NCBI RefSeq assembly: GCF_030506255.1
Contig: NZ_CP113431.1
Coordinates: forward strand, 372,001 to 436,000
DNA length: 64,000 bases
Origin: Nocardioides sp. Arc9.136
Lineage (GTDB): Bacteria; Actinomycetota; Actinomycetes; Propionibacteriales; Nocardioidaceae
Direction: 5' to 3'
Part shown: positions 27,450 through 36,758 of the stretch, piece by piece
How positions within the stretch are numbered: the stretch's first letter is position 1
Layout of the letters: every line of letters begins with the position of its first letter
The notes under the pieces: model-generated
Told to the model about the DNA's origin: nothing
The model's database searches: none
The model's input: the letters and a program-made list of their open reading frames with translations, nothing else
Position numbers and translations under genes: made by a program

Positions 27450-28111
27450 TCACGCCTCGCCGGCCCCGGCGCCGCTACGACTACGTCGACCGCGGCCCGG
27501 CCATCTACGACGACTCGTTCGCGACGATCCGCCGCGAGGCGGACCTGTCGGCGGTGCCGCCCAGCGCGGAGCGGCTCGCTGTGCGGATGATCCACGGCAG
27601 CGGCCAGGTCGACCTGGCCGAGGACCTCCTCGTCGACCCGCGGCTGGTCCCGGCGGCGCGCGCCGCGCTCGAGGGCGGCGCGCCGATCCTCTGCGACGCC
27701 ACGATGGTCGTCCGCGGGGTCACCCGCAGCCGGCTGCCCGCCGACAACCAGGTGCTCTGCATGCTCGAGGACCCGCGCGTGCCGGGCCTGGCCGCGGAGT
27801 GGGGCACCACCCGCACCGCCGCCGCCGTCTCGCTCTGGGAGCCGTGGCTGGAGGGCGCCGTCGTCGCGATCGGCAACGCCCCGACCGCGCTCTTCCACCT
27901 GATGGAGCTGCTCGTCGACGGCGCGCCGCGGCCGGCCGCGATCGTCGGCTGCCCGGTCGGCTTCATCGGCGCGGCGGAGTCCAAGCAGGCGCTCGTCGAC
28001 CTGGCCGTCGACCACGGCATCGACGTCCCGTACGTCACCGTCCGTGGCCGCCGCGGCGGGTCCGCGATGACCTCCTCCGCGCTCAACGCGATCGCCCAGG
28101 AGGAGGAGTGA
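27446..28111 (+). CDS. cobH: Precorrin-8X methylmutase
   Basis: A 221-residue CobH/CbiC enzyme; moves a methyl group from C11 to C12 to give hydrogenobyrinate. The catalytic histidine is in VRMIHGSGQVDL (His50). Other family segments are CDATMVVRGVTRSRLPADN and GCPVGFIGAAESK. ATG 27446 overlaps the cobG stop by 4 bp and its own stop overlaps the next gene, so it is translationally coupled on both sides. Confidence 0.95.
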   Translation: MITPRRPRRRYDYVDRGPAIYDDSFATIRREADLSAVPPSAERLAVRMIHGSGQVDLAEDLLVDPRLVPAARAALEGGAPILCDATMVVRGVTRSRLPADNQVLCMLEDPRVPGLAAEWGTTRTAAAVSLWEPWLEGAVVAIGNAPTALFHLMELLVDGAPRPAAIVGCPVGFIGAAESKQALVDLAVDHGIDVPYVTVRGRRGGSAMTSSALNAIAQEEE

Positions 28112-29622
28112 GGACCGGCCGCTTCGCCGGCGTCGGCGTCGGCCCCGGCGACCCGGAGCTGATCACCCGCAAGGCCGCCCGGCTCATCGAGCAGGCCGAC
28201 GTCGTCGCGTACCACGCCGCCGCCGGCAAGCGGTCCAACGCCCGCCGCATCGCCGCCGAGCTGATCCCCGACGGCGTCGTCGAGGAGGAGCTGACCTACC
28301 CGGTGACGACCGGGACCACCGACCACCCCGGCGGCTACGCCGGCGCGCTCGCGGAGTTCTACGAGGCCTCGGCCGCGCGGCTGGCGGCGCACCTCGACGC
28401 CGGTCGCGACGTGGTGCTGCTGGCCGAGGGCGACCCGCTGTTCTACGGCTCCTACATGTACATGCACGACCGGCTGGCCGCCCGCTACGAGGCGGAGGTC
28501 GTGCCCGGCGTGCCCGCGTTCCTGGCCGCGACCGCGACGGTGGCCAGCCCCCTGGTGCGCCAGACCGACGTGCTGACCGTGCTGCCCGGCACGCTGCCCG
28601 AGCCCGAGCTCGCCCGGCGCCTCGCCGACACCGACGGCGCGGTGATCATGAAGCTCGGCCGCACCTTCCCCGCGGTCCGCCGCGCGCTGGCCGAGGCGGG
28701 CCGGCTCGACCACGCGCTCTACGTCGAGCGGGCCTCGATGCCCGAGGAGCAGTGGCGGCCGGTGGCCGAGGTCGACGAGGCGACCGTGCCGTACTTCTCG
28801 CTGGTCGTCGTCACCGGCGACAGCCTCAACGGCCGGCGCTCCCGCGACCTCGCCGCTCCCGCGCCCGCCGCGGTCGGCCGGGCCGAGCGCGGCGCCGCGG
28901 AGCTGCTCGTCGTCGGCCTCGGGCCCGGGCCGGAGGGGTGGCTGACCCCGGAGGCGTCGGCCGCGCTCGCGGAGGTCGACCACGTCGTCGGCTACGGGCC
29001 GTACGTCGCACGCGTGCCGCAGCGGGCGGGCCTGACCCGGCACGCGTCGGGCAACACCGTCGAGGTCGACCGCGCCCGGCTGGCCCTCGACCTGGCCTGC
29101 CGCGGCGAGCGCGTCGCGGTCGTCTCCGGCGGGGACGCCGGGGTGTTCGGGATGGCCGCCGCCGTCTTCGAGGCGGCCGAGGACCCGGCGTACGCCGCGG
29201 TGCCGGTGCGCGTGCTGCCCGGGGTGAGCGCGGTGCAGGCCGTCGCGGCCCGGGCGGGCGCCCCGGTGGGCGCCGACTTCGCGGTCATGAGCCTCTCGGA
29301 CCGGCTCAAGCCGTGGGAGGTCGTCGAGAAGCGGCTGCGCGCGATCGCGGAGGCCGACCTCGTGCTGGCCGTCTACAACCCCGCCTCGCGCAGCCGCACC
29401 GACCAGGTCGCCGCCGCCCGCGCGGTGCTGCTCGAGCACCGGGCATCGGGCACCGTGGTCGTCGTCGGGCGCGACGTCGGCCGGGCCGAGGAGTCGCTGA
29501 CCGTGACCACCCTCGGTGGGCTCGACCCCGCCTCGATCGACATGAAGTGCCTGCTGATCGTCGGCGCCTCCTCGACGCGGGTGTCGCCGGCGGGCGTGTG
29601 GACGCCGAGGTACGTGCGGTGA
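28108..29622 (+). CDS. cobIJ: Fused precorrin-2 C20- and precorrin-3B C17-methyltransferase (CobIJ)
   Basis: A 504-residue fusion of two SAM-dependent tetrapyrrole methylases. The CobI half (about 1-245) has VGVGPGDPELITRKAA and LLAEGDPLFYGSYMYM. The CobJ half (about 265-504) has VVGLGPGPEGWLTPEASAAL, SGGDAGVFGMAAAVFE and VYNPASRSRTDQ. The two steps flank CobG in the pathway, and the fusion is common in actinobacteria. GTG 28108 overlaps the cobH stop. Confidence 0.94.
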   Translation: MRTGRFAGVGVGPGDPELITRKAARLIEQADVVAYHAAAGKRSNARRIAAELIPDGVVEEELTYPVTTGTTDHPGGYAGALAEFYEASAARLAAHLDAGRDVVLLAEGDPLFYGSYMYMHDRLAARYEAEVVPGVPAFLAATATVASPLVRQTDVLTVLPGTLPEPELARRLADTDGAVIMKLGRTFPAVRRALAEAGRLDHALYVERASMPEEQWRPVAEVDEATVPYFSLVVVTGDSLNGRRSRDLAAPAPAAVGRAERGAAELLVVGLGPGPEGWLTPEASAALAEVDHVVGYGPYVARVPQRAGLTRHASGNTVEVDRARLALDLACRGERVAVVSGGDAGVFGMAAAVFEAAEDPAYAAVPVRVLPGVSAVQAVAARAGAPVGADFAVMSLSDRLKPWEVVEKRLRAIAEADLVLAVYNPASRSRTDQVAAARAVLLEHRASGTVVVVGRDVGRAEESLTVTTLGGLDPASIDMKCLLIVGASSTRVSPAGVWTPRYVR

Positions 29623-30404
29623 CCGGCCACCCCGCCGGTCACCACGCCGGCCACCCCGCGGTCCACTTCGTCGGCGCCGGGCCCGGCGCGGCCGACCTGC
29701 TCACCCTGCGGGCCGCGCGGCTGCTGGCCGAAGCCGACCTGGTGCTCTACCCGGGCACCTACCTCGACCCCGACGTGCTCGCTCACTGCGGCCCGCGCGC
29801 CCGGCTCGTCGACACCCAGGACCTCGACCTCGACGCGATCACCGCCCACCTCGTCGCCGGCGCGCGGGCGGGGGAGGCGGTCGTCCGGCTCACCTCCGGC
29901 GACCCGTCGCTCTACTCCGCGCTGCACGAGCAGACCCGACGGCTCGACGCGGCCGGGGTCGCCTGGGACGTCACGCCCGGCGTGCCGGCGTACGCCGCCG
30001 CGACGGCGCTGGTCGGCCACGAGCTCACCGTCCCGCACGTCGCCCAGTCCGTCGTGCTCACCCGCACCCGCGCGCGTTCCACGCCGATGGGGGAGGGTGA
30101 GTCGCTGACCGCCTTCGCCGCGACCGGCGCCACGCTGGTGCTGCACCTGGCGATCACCCGCACCCGCGAGCTGGCGGCCGAGCTGGCCCCCGTCGTGGGC
30201 GAGGACTGCCCGGTGGTCGTCGTGCACCGCGCCAGCCAGCCCGAGGAGCTCGTGCTGCGCGGCACGGTCGGGTCGATCGCGGACCAGGTCGAGGAGGCGG
30301 GCCTGCGCCAGGCGGCCGTCGTCCTGGTCGGCCGCGCCCTCGGCGACGCCCGCGACGGCGGGGAGTCGTTCCTCTACAGCCCCGACCGCGAGCGGAGGCG
30401 CTGA
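29619..30404 (+). CDS. cobM: Precorrin-4 C11-methyltransferase
   Basis: A 261-residue CobM/CbiF enzyme with the methylase motifs FVGAGPGAADLLTLRAARLL, LTSGDPSLYSALHEQ and TPGVPAYAAATALVGHELTV. The N-terminus has a short His-rich extension (HPAGHHAGHPAVHF) before the first strand. GTG 29619 overlaps the cobIJ stop by 4 bp. Part of the riboswitch-controlled block A. Confidence 0.94.
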   Translation: MTGHPAGHHAGHPAVHFVGAGPGAADLLTLRAARLLAEADLVLYPGTYLDPDVLAHCGPRARLVDTQDLDLDAITAHLVAGARAGEAVVRLTSGDPSLYSALHEQTRRLDAAGVAWDVTPGVPAYAAATALVGHELTVPHVAQSVVLTRTRARSTPMGEGESLTAFAATGATLVLHLAITRTRELAAELAPVVGEDCPVVVVHRASQPEELVLRGTVGSIADQVEEAGLRQAAVVLVGRALGDARDGGESFLYSPDRERRR

Positions 30405-30406
30405 GC

Positions 30407-31090
30407 GTGGAGCTGTACGACGCGATCGCGCGCCGCCGCGACACCCGCGCGGAGTTCACCGGCCCGCCGTCCGACGAGGCGCTCACCCGCGTCCTCGAGG
30501 CCGCGAACCGGGCCCCGAGCGTCGGCATGTCCCAGCCGTGGGTGTTCGTCACCGTCCGCGACCCGGCGCGGCTGGGGGCGTTCCGCGACCACGTCGCCGC
30601 CGAGCGGGAGGTCTTCGCCGACTCGCTCGCCGACGACCCCGAGCGCGCGGCGACGTTCTCGGGGATCAAGGTCGAGGGGATCGTCGAGGCCGGCCTGGGC
30701 CTGGTCGTCGGCCACGACCCGACCACCGCGGGCGAGCGGGTCCTGGGCCGTCACGCGATCGCCGACACGGGGCTGTACTCGGTGTGCCTGGCGATCCAGA
30801 ACCTCTGGCTCGCCGCGACCGCCGAGGGCCTCGGCGTCGGCTGGGTCAGCTTCTACCGTGAGCAGGTCCTCGCCGACCTCGTCGGCTTCCCCGGCCACGT
30901 CCGGCCGGTCGCGTGGCTCTGCGTCGGCGAGGTGGCCGCGCTGCCCGACGTGCCCGACCTCGAGCGGTTCGGCTGGCGCTCGCGCTCGCCGCTCGTCGTC
31001 CACGAGGAGTCGTACGCCGCGCCGGCCGCCCCCTCTGGTCAGGGGGCCTTCGCGGCCGCCGCCCGCAACGCCGTCCCGCCGACCGGCTGA
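30407..31090 (+). CDS. bluB: 5,6-dimethylbenzimidazole synthase
   Basis: A 227-residue BluB flavoenzyme of the nitroreductase fold; it cuts reduced FMN with oxygen to make the lower ligand of cobalamin. RRRDTRAEFTG at the N-terminus, EAANRAPSVGMSQPWVF and IAIQNLW-like AIQNLWLAATAEGLGVGWVS are the familiar segments. GTG 30407 lies 2 bp after the cobM stop. The last 17 codons overlap the convergent response-regulator gene; the tail after HEESY is Ala/Pro-rich and probably dispensable. Confidence 0.93.
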   Translation: MELYDAIARRRDTRAEFTGPPSDEALTRVLEAANRAPSVGMSQPWVFVTVRDPARLGAFRDHVAAEREVFADSLADDPERAATFSGIKVEGIVEAGLGLVVGHDPTTAGERVLGRHAIADTGLYSVCLAIQNLWLAATAEGLGVGWVSFYREQVLADLVGFPGHVRPVAWLCVGEVAALPDVPDLERFGWRSRSPLVVHEESYAAPAAPSGQGAFAAAARNAVPPTG

Positions 31091-31839
31091 GGCGGATGAG
31101 GCGGCTGCCCGGCGCGGACCCGGGTCGGTCGCGGCGCGCGGGCGGCGCCGGCCTGGGGGCCGGTCCCCGACGCCGTCCAGCTCGCCCGCCGGGCGAGGGC
31201 GACGGCGGCGAGCTGGGAGCTGACCTCGAGCTTGGCGAGCACCGCCTTGACCTGGGTGCGGACCGTGGCCTCGGAGACCACCCGCATCTGGGCGACCTCG
31301 CGCGTGGTCCGGCCCGCGATGAGGTGCCGCAGCACCTCGGACTCCTGGGGGGAGAGCCGGTCGAGCCGCTCGCGCAGGCCGTGCTCGTGGGACTCCCGCC
31401 GGTGGTAGGCGGCGACGAGCCGATCGCGCTCGGCGTGGTCGAGGACCGGCTCGCCGGCGAGGACCCGCCGGATCACGGACACCACGACGGCCAGCGACTC
31501 GCTCTTCGGCAGCACCGCCCGGGCCCCCTGCAGCAGGCACTCGCCGGCGCGGGCCTCGTCGACGGTGTCGGTGAGCACGACCACCGCGACGCCCGCCCGG
31601 GTCATCGGCGCGACCAGCGCCGCCCCGTTGCACGTCGGGCCCAGGTCGGCGTTGATCACCAGCACGTCGGGTCGCAGCTTGAGGACCTGGCTGAGCATGT
31701 GCCCGACGCTCGCCGGCTCGCGAGGTATGGGGACGACGCGGTACTGGTACTGGCGCATCTCGAAGACGACCCCGAGGCACTCGGTGAGCATCGCCTGTTG
31801 GTCCGCGACCACGACTCTGGGCTGGGTGCACTTGGACAT
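31039..31839 (-). CDS. LuxR-type orphan response regulator
   Basis: A 266-residue protein with an N-terminal receiver domain (Asp13, likely phosphoacceptor Asp65 in VINADLGPT, Thr90, Lys112 in VLPKSES) and a LuxR helix-turn-helix (LSPQESEVLRHLIAGRTTRE, then VSEATVRTQVKAVLAKLEV, about residues 162-215). A Pro/Arg/Ala-rich tail of about 40 residues overlaps the end of bluB by 52 bp. No histidine kinase is adjacent, so it is an orphan. A dyad 42 bp upstream of its start may be its own operator. Targets are unknown. Confidence 0.85.
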   Translation of the reverse strand: MSKCTQPRVVVADQQAMLTECLGVVFEMRQYQYRVVPIPREPASVGHMLSQVLKLRPDVLVINADLGPTCNGAALVAPMTRAGVAVVVLTDTVDEARAGECLLQGARAVLPKSESLAVVVSVIRRVLAGEPVLDHAERDRLVAAYHRRESHEHGLRERLDRLSPQESEVLRHLIAGRTTREVAQMRVVSEATVRTQVKAVLAKLEVSSQLAAVALARRASWTASGTGPQAGAARAPRPTRVRAGQPPHPPQPVGGTALRAAAAKAP

Positions 31840-31880
31840 CGGTCCCCCATGGACACTCGCACCACCCGAGAGAAGCGGAA

Positions 31881-31901
31881 CTTCTGGTGTCTGGCCAGAA
31901 G
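31881..31901. promoter_or_regulatory. Candidate operator dyad upstream of response regulator
   Basis: CTTCTGG-7 nt-CCAGAAG is an exact 7-bp inverted repeat, 42 bp from the start of the minus-strand regulator. Its place suits autoregulation. Function is inferred from position only. Confidence 0.4.
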
Positions 31902-32059
31902 TAGAACCCCTGGGGCCCAGGACGCGCCGGGGACTAGTACCAATGGACTACTTGAACTGCCCGATTGGGCATGCCTGGGTGGCGGCCGTGCGTGCACGTT
32001 GCGGAGATCTTGAGGATTTCTCGAGGTGATCTTGCGGTCTCGGTGGTTGGCTCGTTCTC

Positions 32060-32091
32060 GAACCGCCGGGGACCCGAGACCCCGGCGGTTC
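32060..32091 (+). terminator. Hairpin followed by T-rich run in a gene-free gap
   Basis: GAACCGCCGGGG pairs with CCCCGGCGGTTC over 12 bp with an 8-nt loop, followed by TTCTCATTT. The 446-bp gap 31840-32285 has no convincing gene on either strand; this hairpin and the dyad at 31881 are the only structures I see. It may end a short untranslated RNA or act as an attenuator before the symporter gene. Confidence 0.5.
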
Positions 32092-32285
32092 TTCTCATTT
32101 CGCGGCGCGCAGCCTCCAGGCCGTGCCGCGACCGCCTCCCTGCCGACGAGCGGGAGGTCTCCTTGCCATCGGCGCCGGCGTCCCGCATGTCGAACCGGTC
32201 GTCACCTTAGACAAGTGAATTAGTAGGGTTACACCACCTCGGCTCGGGCCGCGGTTCCTCTGCCCGCCTTCCTCGAGGTGACCCT

Positions 32286-33764
32286 GTGACGCTTTCCCCC
32301 TTGCTGGGCTATGCCCTCATGATCGGACTCGGCGCCGGCCTGCTGGCCGTCGCGCTCGTGGTCCGCACCCTGGTCAGCAGCACCCGCGACTTCATCATCG
32401 CCGGCCGCCAGATCGGCTTCGGCTACGGAGTCGGGGCGCTGATCGCGGTCTGGACGTGGTCCATGGCCGTGATGATGTCCTCCGCCCAGGCCTTCTCCTT
32501 CGGCACGTCCGGCCTGGTCTGGTTCGTCGTACCGAACGGCCTCGCCGTGATCCTGATGGTGCCGTTCGCCGTCGCGCTGCGCCGCCGGATGCCGGAGGGC
32601 TACACGATCGTCGAGTTCGTCCGGCACCGGTTCGAGAGCCCGGTCGCAAGCGCGGCGATCCTGCTGGTGATGATCGCGGTCATCATCTGCGAGGTCCTCA
32701 TCAACCTCTTCGGCATCGTGCTGGTGATGGGCGTCGTCTTCGACCTGCAGGCGACCGCCGTGCTGGTCGTCGCCCTGGTCGTGGTGACCGTGTACTCCTA
32801 CTTCGGCGGTCTGTGGACCTCCGCGATCACCGGGACCATCGGCACCCTGTGCATCACGGTCCCGGCCGCGCTCGTCACCCTCTACGCGCTGGCGAAGGCC
32901 GGCGGCGCCTCCACCGTGTTCAAGGCGGTCGAGGACGCCGACGCCTCGAACCTCGACGCGGTCGACACCCGGGCCGCCGCCGCGTTCGGCATCTCGCTCG
33001 CCCTGGGCCTCCTCGCCTCGACGATGGCCGACCAGACGTTCTGGCAGAAGGCCTGGTCGATGAAGCCGGCCAGCATGTCGCGCACGTTCCTGTGGGCGGG
33101 GCTGTGGTTCTACCCGATCCCGCTGTGCATGGGCCTGCTCGGCCTGATCGGCATCGCGCAGGGGGTGACCCTCGACGACCTCGGCGCCAACGGTGCCGGC
33201 GCCATCGGCCCGCACGTCATCACCCACCTCGGTCTCCCGACCGTGCTGGTGGCGCTCTACGTGACGATCATCCTGCAGGCCTGCTACTCCACCATCGACG
33301 GCGCGTTCTCCGCGCTGTCCTCGCTGGTCGCGACCGACGTCGTGAAGCCGCGCTGGCCGAGCATGCCCGACAAGCAGGTCCTCCGGATCACCAAGGGCAG
33401 CATCGTCGCCGGCGGCGTCCTCGGCGGGATCGTGGTCCTGGCGAGCAACGACTACATCACCACTGTCAACACCATCTACTTCTTCAAGGGCGCGCTGATC
33501 CTGCCCCTGACCCTCGCCATCTTCTGGCGTCGTACGACGGCCCCGGCCTTCGTGGCCGCGATCTTCGCCGCCGCGACCGCCGGCTACCTGGTGCGCGAGA
33601 ACGTCGACGAGCTGTGGGGCACCGCGACCCTGCTCGCCACGTCGCTCCTCGTCCTCGTCCTGGGCAGCGCCTTCTCCCGCACGACCTTCGACTACGCGCG
33701 GCTCGAGCGCGTCAACCGCGTCGAAGCCTCCGAGCCCCTCCTCACTGCAAAGGCCGAGCGATGA
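32286..33764 (+). CDS. Sodium:solute symporter family transporter
   Basis: A 492-residue SSS family protein with about 13 membrane helices. DFIIAGRQIGFGYGVGALIA follows the first helix, as in this family, and YFGGLWTSAITGTIG is the conserved region around helix 5. GTG 32286 follows GAGGTG by 6 bp. It overlaps a small membrane protein gene by 4 bp and then two flavin monooxygenase genes, so it probably brings in their substrate or a precursor. The substrate is unknown. Confidence 0.88.
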   Translation: MTLSPLLGYALMIGLGAGLLAVALVVRTLVSSTRDFIIAGRQIGFGYGVGALIAVWTWSMAVMMSSAQAFSFGTSGLVWFVVPNGLAVILMVPFAVALRRRMPEGYTIVEFVRHRFESPVASAAILLVMIAVIICEVLINLFGIVLVMGVVFDLQATAVLVVALVVVTVYSYFGGLWTSAITGTIGTLCITVPAALVTLYALAKAGGASTVFKAVEDADASNLDAVDTRAAAAFGISLALGLLASTMADQTFWQKAWSMKPASMSRTFLWAGLWFYPIPLCMGLLGLIGIAQGVTLDDLGANGAGAIGPHVITHLGLPTVLVALYVTIILQACYSTIDGAFSALSSLVATDVVKPRWPSMPDKQVLRITKGSIVAGGVLGGIVVLASNDYITTVNTIYFFKGALILPLTLAIFWRRTTAPAFVAAIFAAATAGYLVRENVDELWGTATLLATSLLVLVLGSAFSRTTFDYARLERVNRVEASEPLLTAKAER

Positions 33765-34087
33765 CCCTGTTCTGGATCGCGACCGTCATCGGAGTCGCCA
33801 TCACCGTCGCCCTCGTCGCCGAGGGCGTGAAGGAGTTCCGCCACCTGCAGGCAGGCGGGGACCGGGACGTCTCGGAGGTCGTGGAGGCCGAGAGCGACCT
33901 CCGGTTCTCCGTCAAGGCGCTCGGCGGCGTCGTGGCGTCGTTCACCTGCGTCGTCCTGATGGGGGTCACGCCGTACGCCTGGTACCTCATGCCGGTCCTC
34001 AGCCTCGGCAGCGCGGCCGCCGTCGTCACCGCGTTCGTGGTCGACCGGCGCTCGCGCGCCGCCAGGGCCGACGAGGTCCGCGCGTGA
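33761..34087 (+). CDS. Small two-helix membrane protein, symporter partner
   Basis: A 108-residue protein with one membrane helix at the N-terminus (LFWIATVIGVAITVALVAEG), a charged middle, and one or two hydrophobic segments toward the C-terminus (GGVVASFTCVVLMGVTPYAW). Start and stop overlap both neighbours by 4 bp. Small helical partners are often encoded next to SSS symporters; an accessory-subunit role is inferred. I do not recognise a named family. Confidence 0.72.
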   Translation: MTLFWIATVIGVAITVALVAEGVKEFRHLQAGGDRDVSEVVEAESDLRFSVKALGGVVASFTCVVLMGVTPYAWYLMPVLSLGSAAAVVTAFVVDRRSRAARADEVRA

Positions 34088-35397
34088 GGCGTGCCCACTT
34101 CCTGGGCTTCGTCCAGCACGGGCTGAGCAGCCACGTCGTCGGGATGTGGCGCCACCCCCAGGACAAGGTGGGGTGGGACTTCGCGGGCCCGGAGTACTGG
34201 CAGCACCTGGCCAGGACGATGGAGCGGGGGCTCTTCGACGGGATCTTCCTGGCCGACGAGCTGGCGCCGTACAACTCCTTCGAGGGCTCCTCGGACGCGA
34301 CGGTCAGGTACGCCGTGCAGTTCCCGACCCACGAGCCCGCCGCGCTCGCCCCGGTCATCAGCGGGGCGACGTCGCACCTCGGGATCGGCCTCACCCTCTC
34401 CACCGCCTTCGAGCACCCGTACTCGATGGCGCGCCGCCTCTCGACCCTCGACCACCTCACCGGCGGACGGGTCGCGTGGAACGTCGTGGGCTCCTACTCG
34501 CCGAGCGAGTGGGACGCCTACGGCGGGGTGATGCCGGACCGGGCCGAGCGCTACGAGCGGATCGCGGAGTACGTCGACCTCTGCCAGCAGCTGTGGACCT
34601 CGTGGGACGACGACGCCGTGGTGGCGGACCCGGCCACCGGGGTCTGGGCCGACCCCGCCCGGATCCGCGAGGTCGACCACCGCGGCAAGCACTTCACCTG
34701 CCGTGCCCGGCACTTCGTGAAGCCGTCCCCGCAGGGGACCCCGGTCCTGTGGCAGGCCGGCTCCTCGCCGCAGGGCCGCGACTTCGCGGCGGCCACCGCC
34801 GACGCGGTCTTCGCGATCCAGCCGACGGTCGAGGCCGTCCGCGCCTACACGACCGACATGCGCGAGCGGATCGCCCGCTGCGGGCGGGACCCCGAGCAGG
34901 TCCGGATCTACGTCGGGATCCTGCCGGTCGTCGCCCCGACCCGGGCGGCGGCCGAGGAGAAGGCGGCGCTCGTGGAGTCCCTGGTGCCCGACGGCGGTGC
35001 GCTGGCGATGCTGTCGGGCCAGCTGGGGGTCGACTTCGGGGCGGTCGACCCGGACGCGCCGCTCGTCGACATCGACGTCCCCGGCATCCAGGGGGTCAAG
35101 GACGCCCTGGTCACGCAGGCCACCGAGGGTGCCGCCGTCACGGTCGCGCAGGCGGCACGCACCTACTCCTCGCGGTTCTCGATGCCGCGCCTGGTCGGCT
35201 CGCCGGCCGACGTCGCGGACGGCATCGAGGAGCTCCTCGACGACGGCGGAGCCGACGGCTTCATCCTCCTGGCGACGTACACCCCGGGGTGCTTCGAGGA
35301 GTTCGTGGACCTCGTCGTGCCCGAGCTGCAGCGCCGGGGCCGCTACCGCACCCGCTACCCCGGGGCCACCCTGCGCGACAACATCCGCGGCGACTGA
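34084..35397 (+). CDS. LLM class flavin-dependent monooxygenase (NtaA/DszA family), copy 1
   Basis: A 437-residue bacterial luciferase-like monooxygenase of the NtaA/SnaA/DszA group: HFLGFVQHGLSSHVVGMWRH at the N-terminus, LARTMERGLFDGIFLADELA, STLDHLTGGRVAWNVVGSYS and VLWQAGSSPQGRDFAA are family blocks. These enzymes use FMNH2 from a separate reductase; no reductase gene is adjacent. GTG 34084 overlaps the small membrane protein stop. The next gene is a paralogue of exactly the same length. Confidence 0.88.
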   Translation: MRRAHFLGFVQHGLSSHVVGMWRHPQDKVGWDFAGPEYWQHLARTMERGLFDGIFLADELAPYNSFEGSSDATVRYAVQFPTHEPAALAPVISGATSHLGIGLTLSTAFEHPYSMARRLSTLDHLTGGRVAWNVVGSYSPSEWDAYGGVMPDRAERYERIAEYVDLCQQLWTSWDDDAVVADPATGVWADPARIREVDHRGKHFTCRARHFVKPSPQGTPVLWQAGSSPQGRDFAAATADAVFAIQPTVEAVRAYTTDMRERIARCGRDPEQVRIYVGILPVVAPTRAAAEEKAALVESLVPDGGALAMLSGQLGVDFGAVDPDAPLVDIDVPGIQGVKDALVTQATEGAAVTVAQAARTYSSRFSMPRLVGSPADVADGIEELLDDGGADGFILLATYTPGCFEEFVDLVVPELQRRGRYRTRYPGATLRDNIRGD

Positions 35398-35435
35398 GCC
35401 GCGCCGCACACCCAGACACCGGAACGGAACGGAAC

Positions 35436-36749
35436 ATGACGAAGAAACTGCACCTCCTCGGCTTCATCCAGAACGGCGTGAACAGCCACGCCACCGGCAT
35501 GTGGCGCCACCCGCAGGACAAGGTCGGCTGGTCGTTCACCGACCCGGCGTACTGGGAGCACCTGGCCAGGACGATGGAGCGCGGGCGCTTCGACGGGATG
35601 TTCATCGCCGACGAGCTCGCGCCGTACACCACGCACGAGGACAGCTCCGACGCGACGGTGCGGTACGCCGTGCAGTGCCCGACGCACGAGCCGTCGACGA
35701 TCGTCCCGATCATCACCCGCGCCACCGAGCACCTCGGCGTCGGCGTGACCCTGTCGACGGCGTTCGAGCACCCCTACTCGATGTGTCGCCGGCTCTCCAG
35801 CCTCGACCACCTCTCCGACGGCCGCATCGCGTGGAACATCGTCTCGTCGTACTCCAAGAGCGAGTGGGAGGCCTACGGCGAGGAGATGACGCCGCGCGCC
35901 GACCGCTACGAGCGGCTCGAGGAGTACATGGAGCTCTGCTACAAGCTCTGGGACTCCTGGGAGCCCGACGCGATCGTGGCCGACGCCGAGTCCGGGGTCT
36001 ACGCCGACCCTGACAAGGTCACGGTCGTCGACCACCAGGGGGAGTACTACCGGAGCAAGGGCCGCCACTTCGTCGCTCCCTCGCCGCAGGGCCGGCCGGT
36101 GCTGTGGCAGGCGGGGTCGTCGCCGCGGGGCCGCGACTTCGCGGCGAAGCACGCGGAGGCGATCTTCGCGGTGCACCCGAGCGTCGAGCGGATGCGCGAG
36201 TACGTCGACGACGTCACCTCGCGGCTGCCGAAGTTCGGTCGTGAGCGCGGGGACGTGAAGTACCTGTTCGGCGTGCAGACCGTCGTCGCCCCCACCGAGG
36301 AGGAGGCGCAGGCCAAGTACGAGCGGATCAAGGCCTGCATCCCGCTCGAGGGTGCGATCGCCTGGATGTCGGGCCACTTCGGCCTGGACTTCTCCACCTT
36401 CGACCCCGACGACCAGATCCAGGACATCGAGGTGCCGGGCATCCAGGGCCTCTTCGAGTCGATCCTCTACGCCAAGAACGGCGAGCCGGTCACGGTCGCG
36501 GAGGCGGCGATGATCTACGCCCAGGGCATGGGCATGCCGGTCCTCGTGGGCACCCCGTCGTCCATCGCCGACCAGCTCGAGACGTACGCCGACGAGGGTG
36601 GCGCCGACGGGTTCATGCTCATCGCGACGTACACCCCGGGCTGCTTCGAGGAGTTCGTGGACATGGTCGTCCCCGAGCTGCAGCGGCGCGGACGGCTGCG
36701 CACGGAGTACACCGGCAGCACGCTGCGGGAGCACCTGCTCGAGCAGTGA
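35436..36749 (+). CDS. LLM class flavin-dependent monooxygenase (NtaA/DszA family), copy 2
   Basis: A 437-residue paralogue of the upstream gene, matching it closely along the whole length (LLGFIQNGVNSHATGMWRHP, LSTAFEHPYSMCRRLSSLDH, PVLWQAGSSPRGRDFAA, GGADGFMLIATYTPGCFEEF). ATG 35436 has GGAAC repeats upstream and no ideal Shine-Dalgarno. Tandem copies may be two subunits or two enzymes for successive or alternative substrates delivered by the symporter. A hairpin follows the stop. Confidence 0.88.
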   Translation: MTKKLHLLGFIQNGVNSHATGMWRHPQDKVGWSFTDPAYWEHLARTMERGRFDGMFIADELAPYTTHEDSSDATVRYAVQCPTHEPSTIVPIITRATEHLGVGVTLSTAFEHPYSMCRRLSSLDHLSDGRIAWNIVSSYSKSEWEAYGEEMTPRADRYERLEEYMELCYKLWDSWEPDAIVADAESGVYADPDKVTVVDHQGEYYRSKGRHFVAPSPQGRPVLWQAGSSPRGRDFAAKHAEAIFAVHPSVERMREYVDDVTSRLPKFGRERGDVKYLFGVQTVVAPTEEEAQAKYERIKACIPLEGAIAWMSGHFGLDFSTFDPDDQIQDIEVPGIQGLFESILYAKNGEPVTVAEAAMIYAQGMGMPVLVGTPSSIADQLETYADEGGADGFMLIATYTPGCFEEFVDMVVPELQRRGRLRTEYTGSTLREHLLEQ

Positions 36750-36758
36750 GCCGCACGG

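Noticed and set aside
31965..32210. 81-codon + strand open frame in the gap before the symporter
   Set aside because: Spans the terminator-like hairpin, shows no coding character and has no ribosome site.
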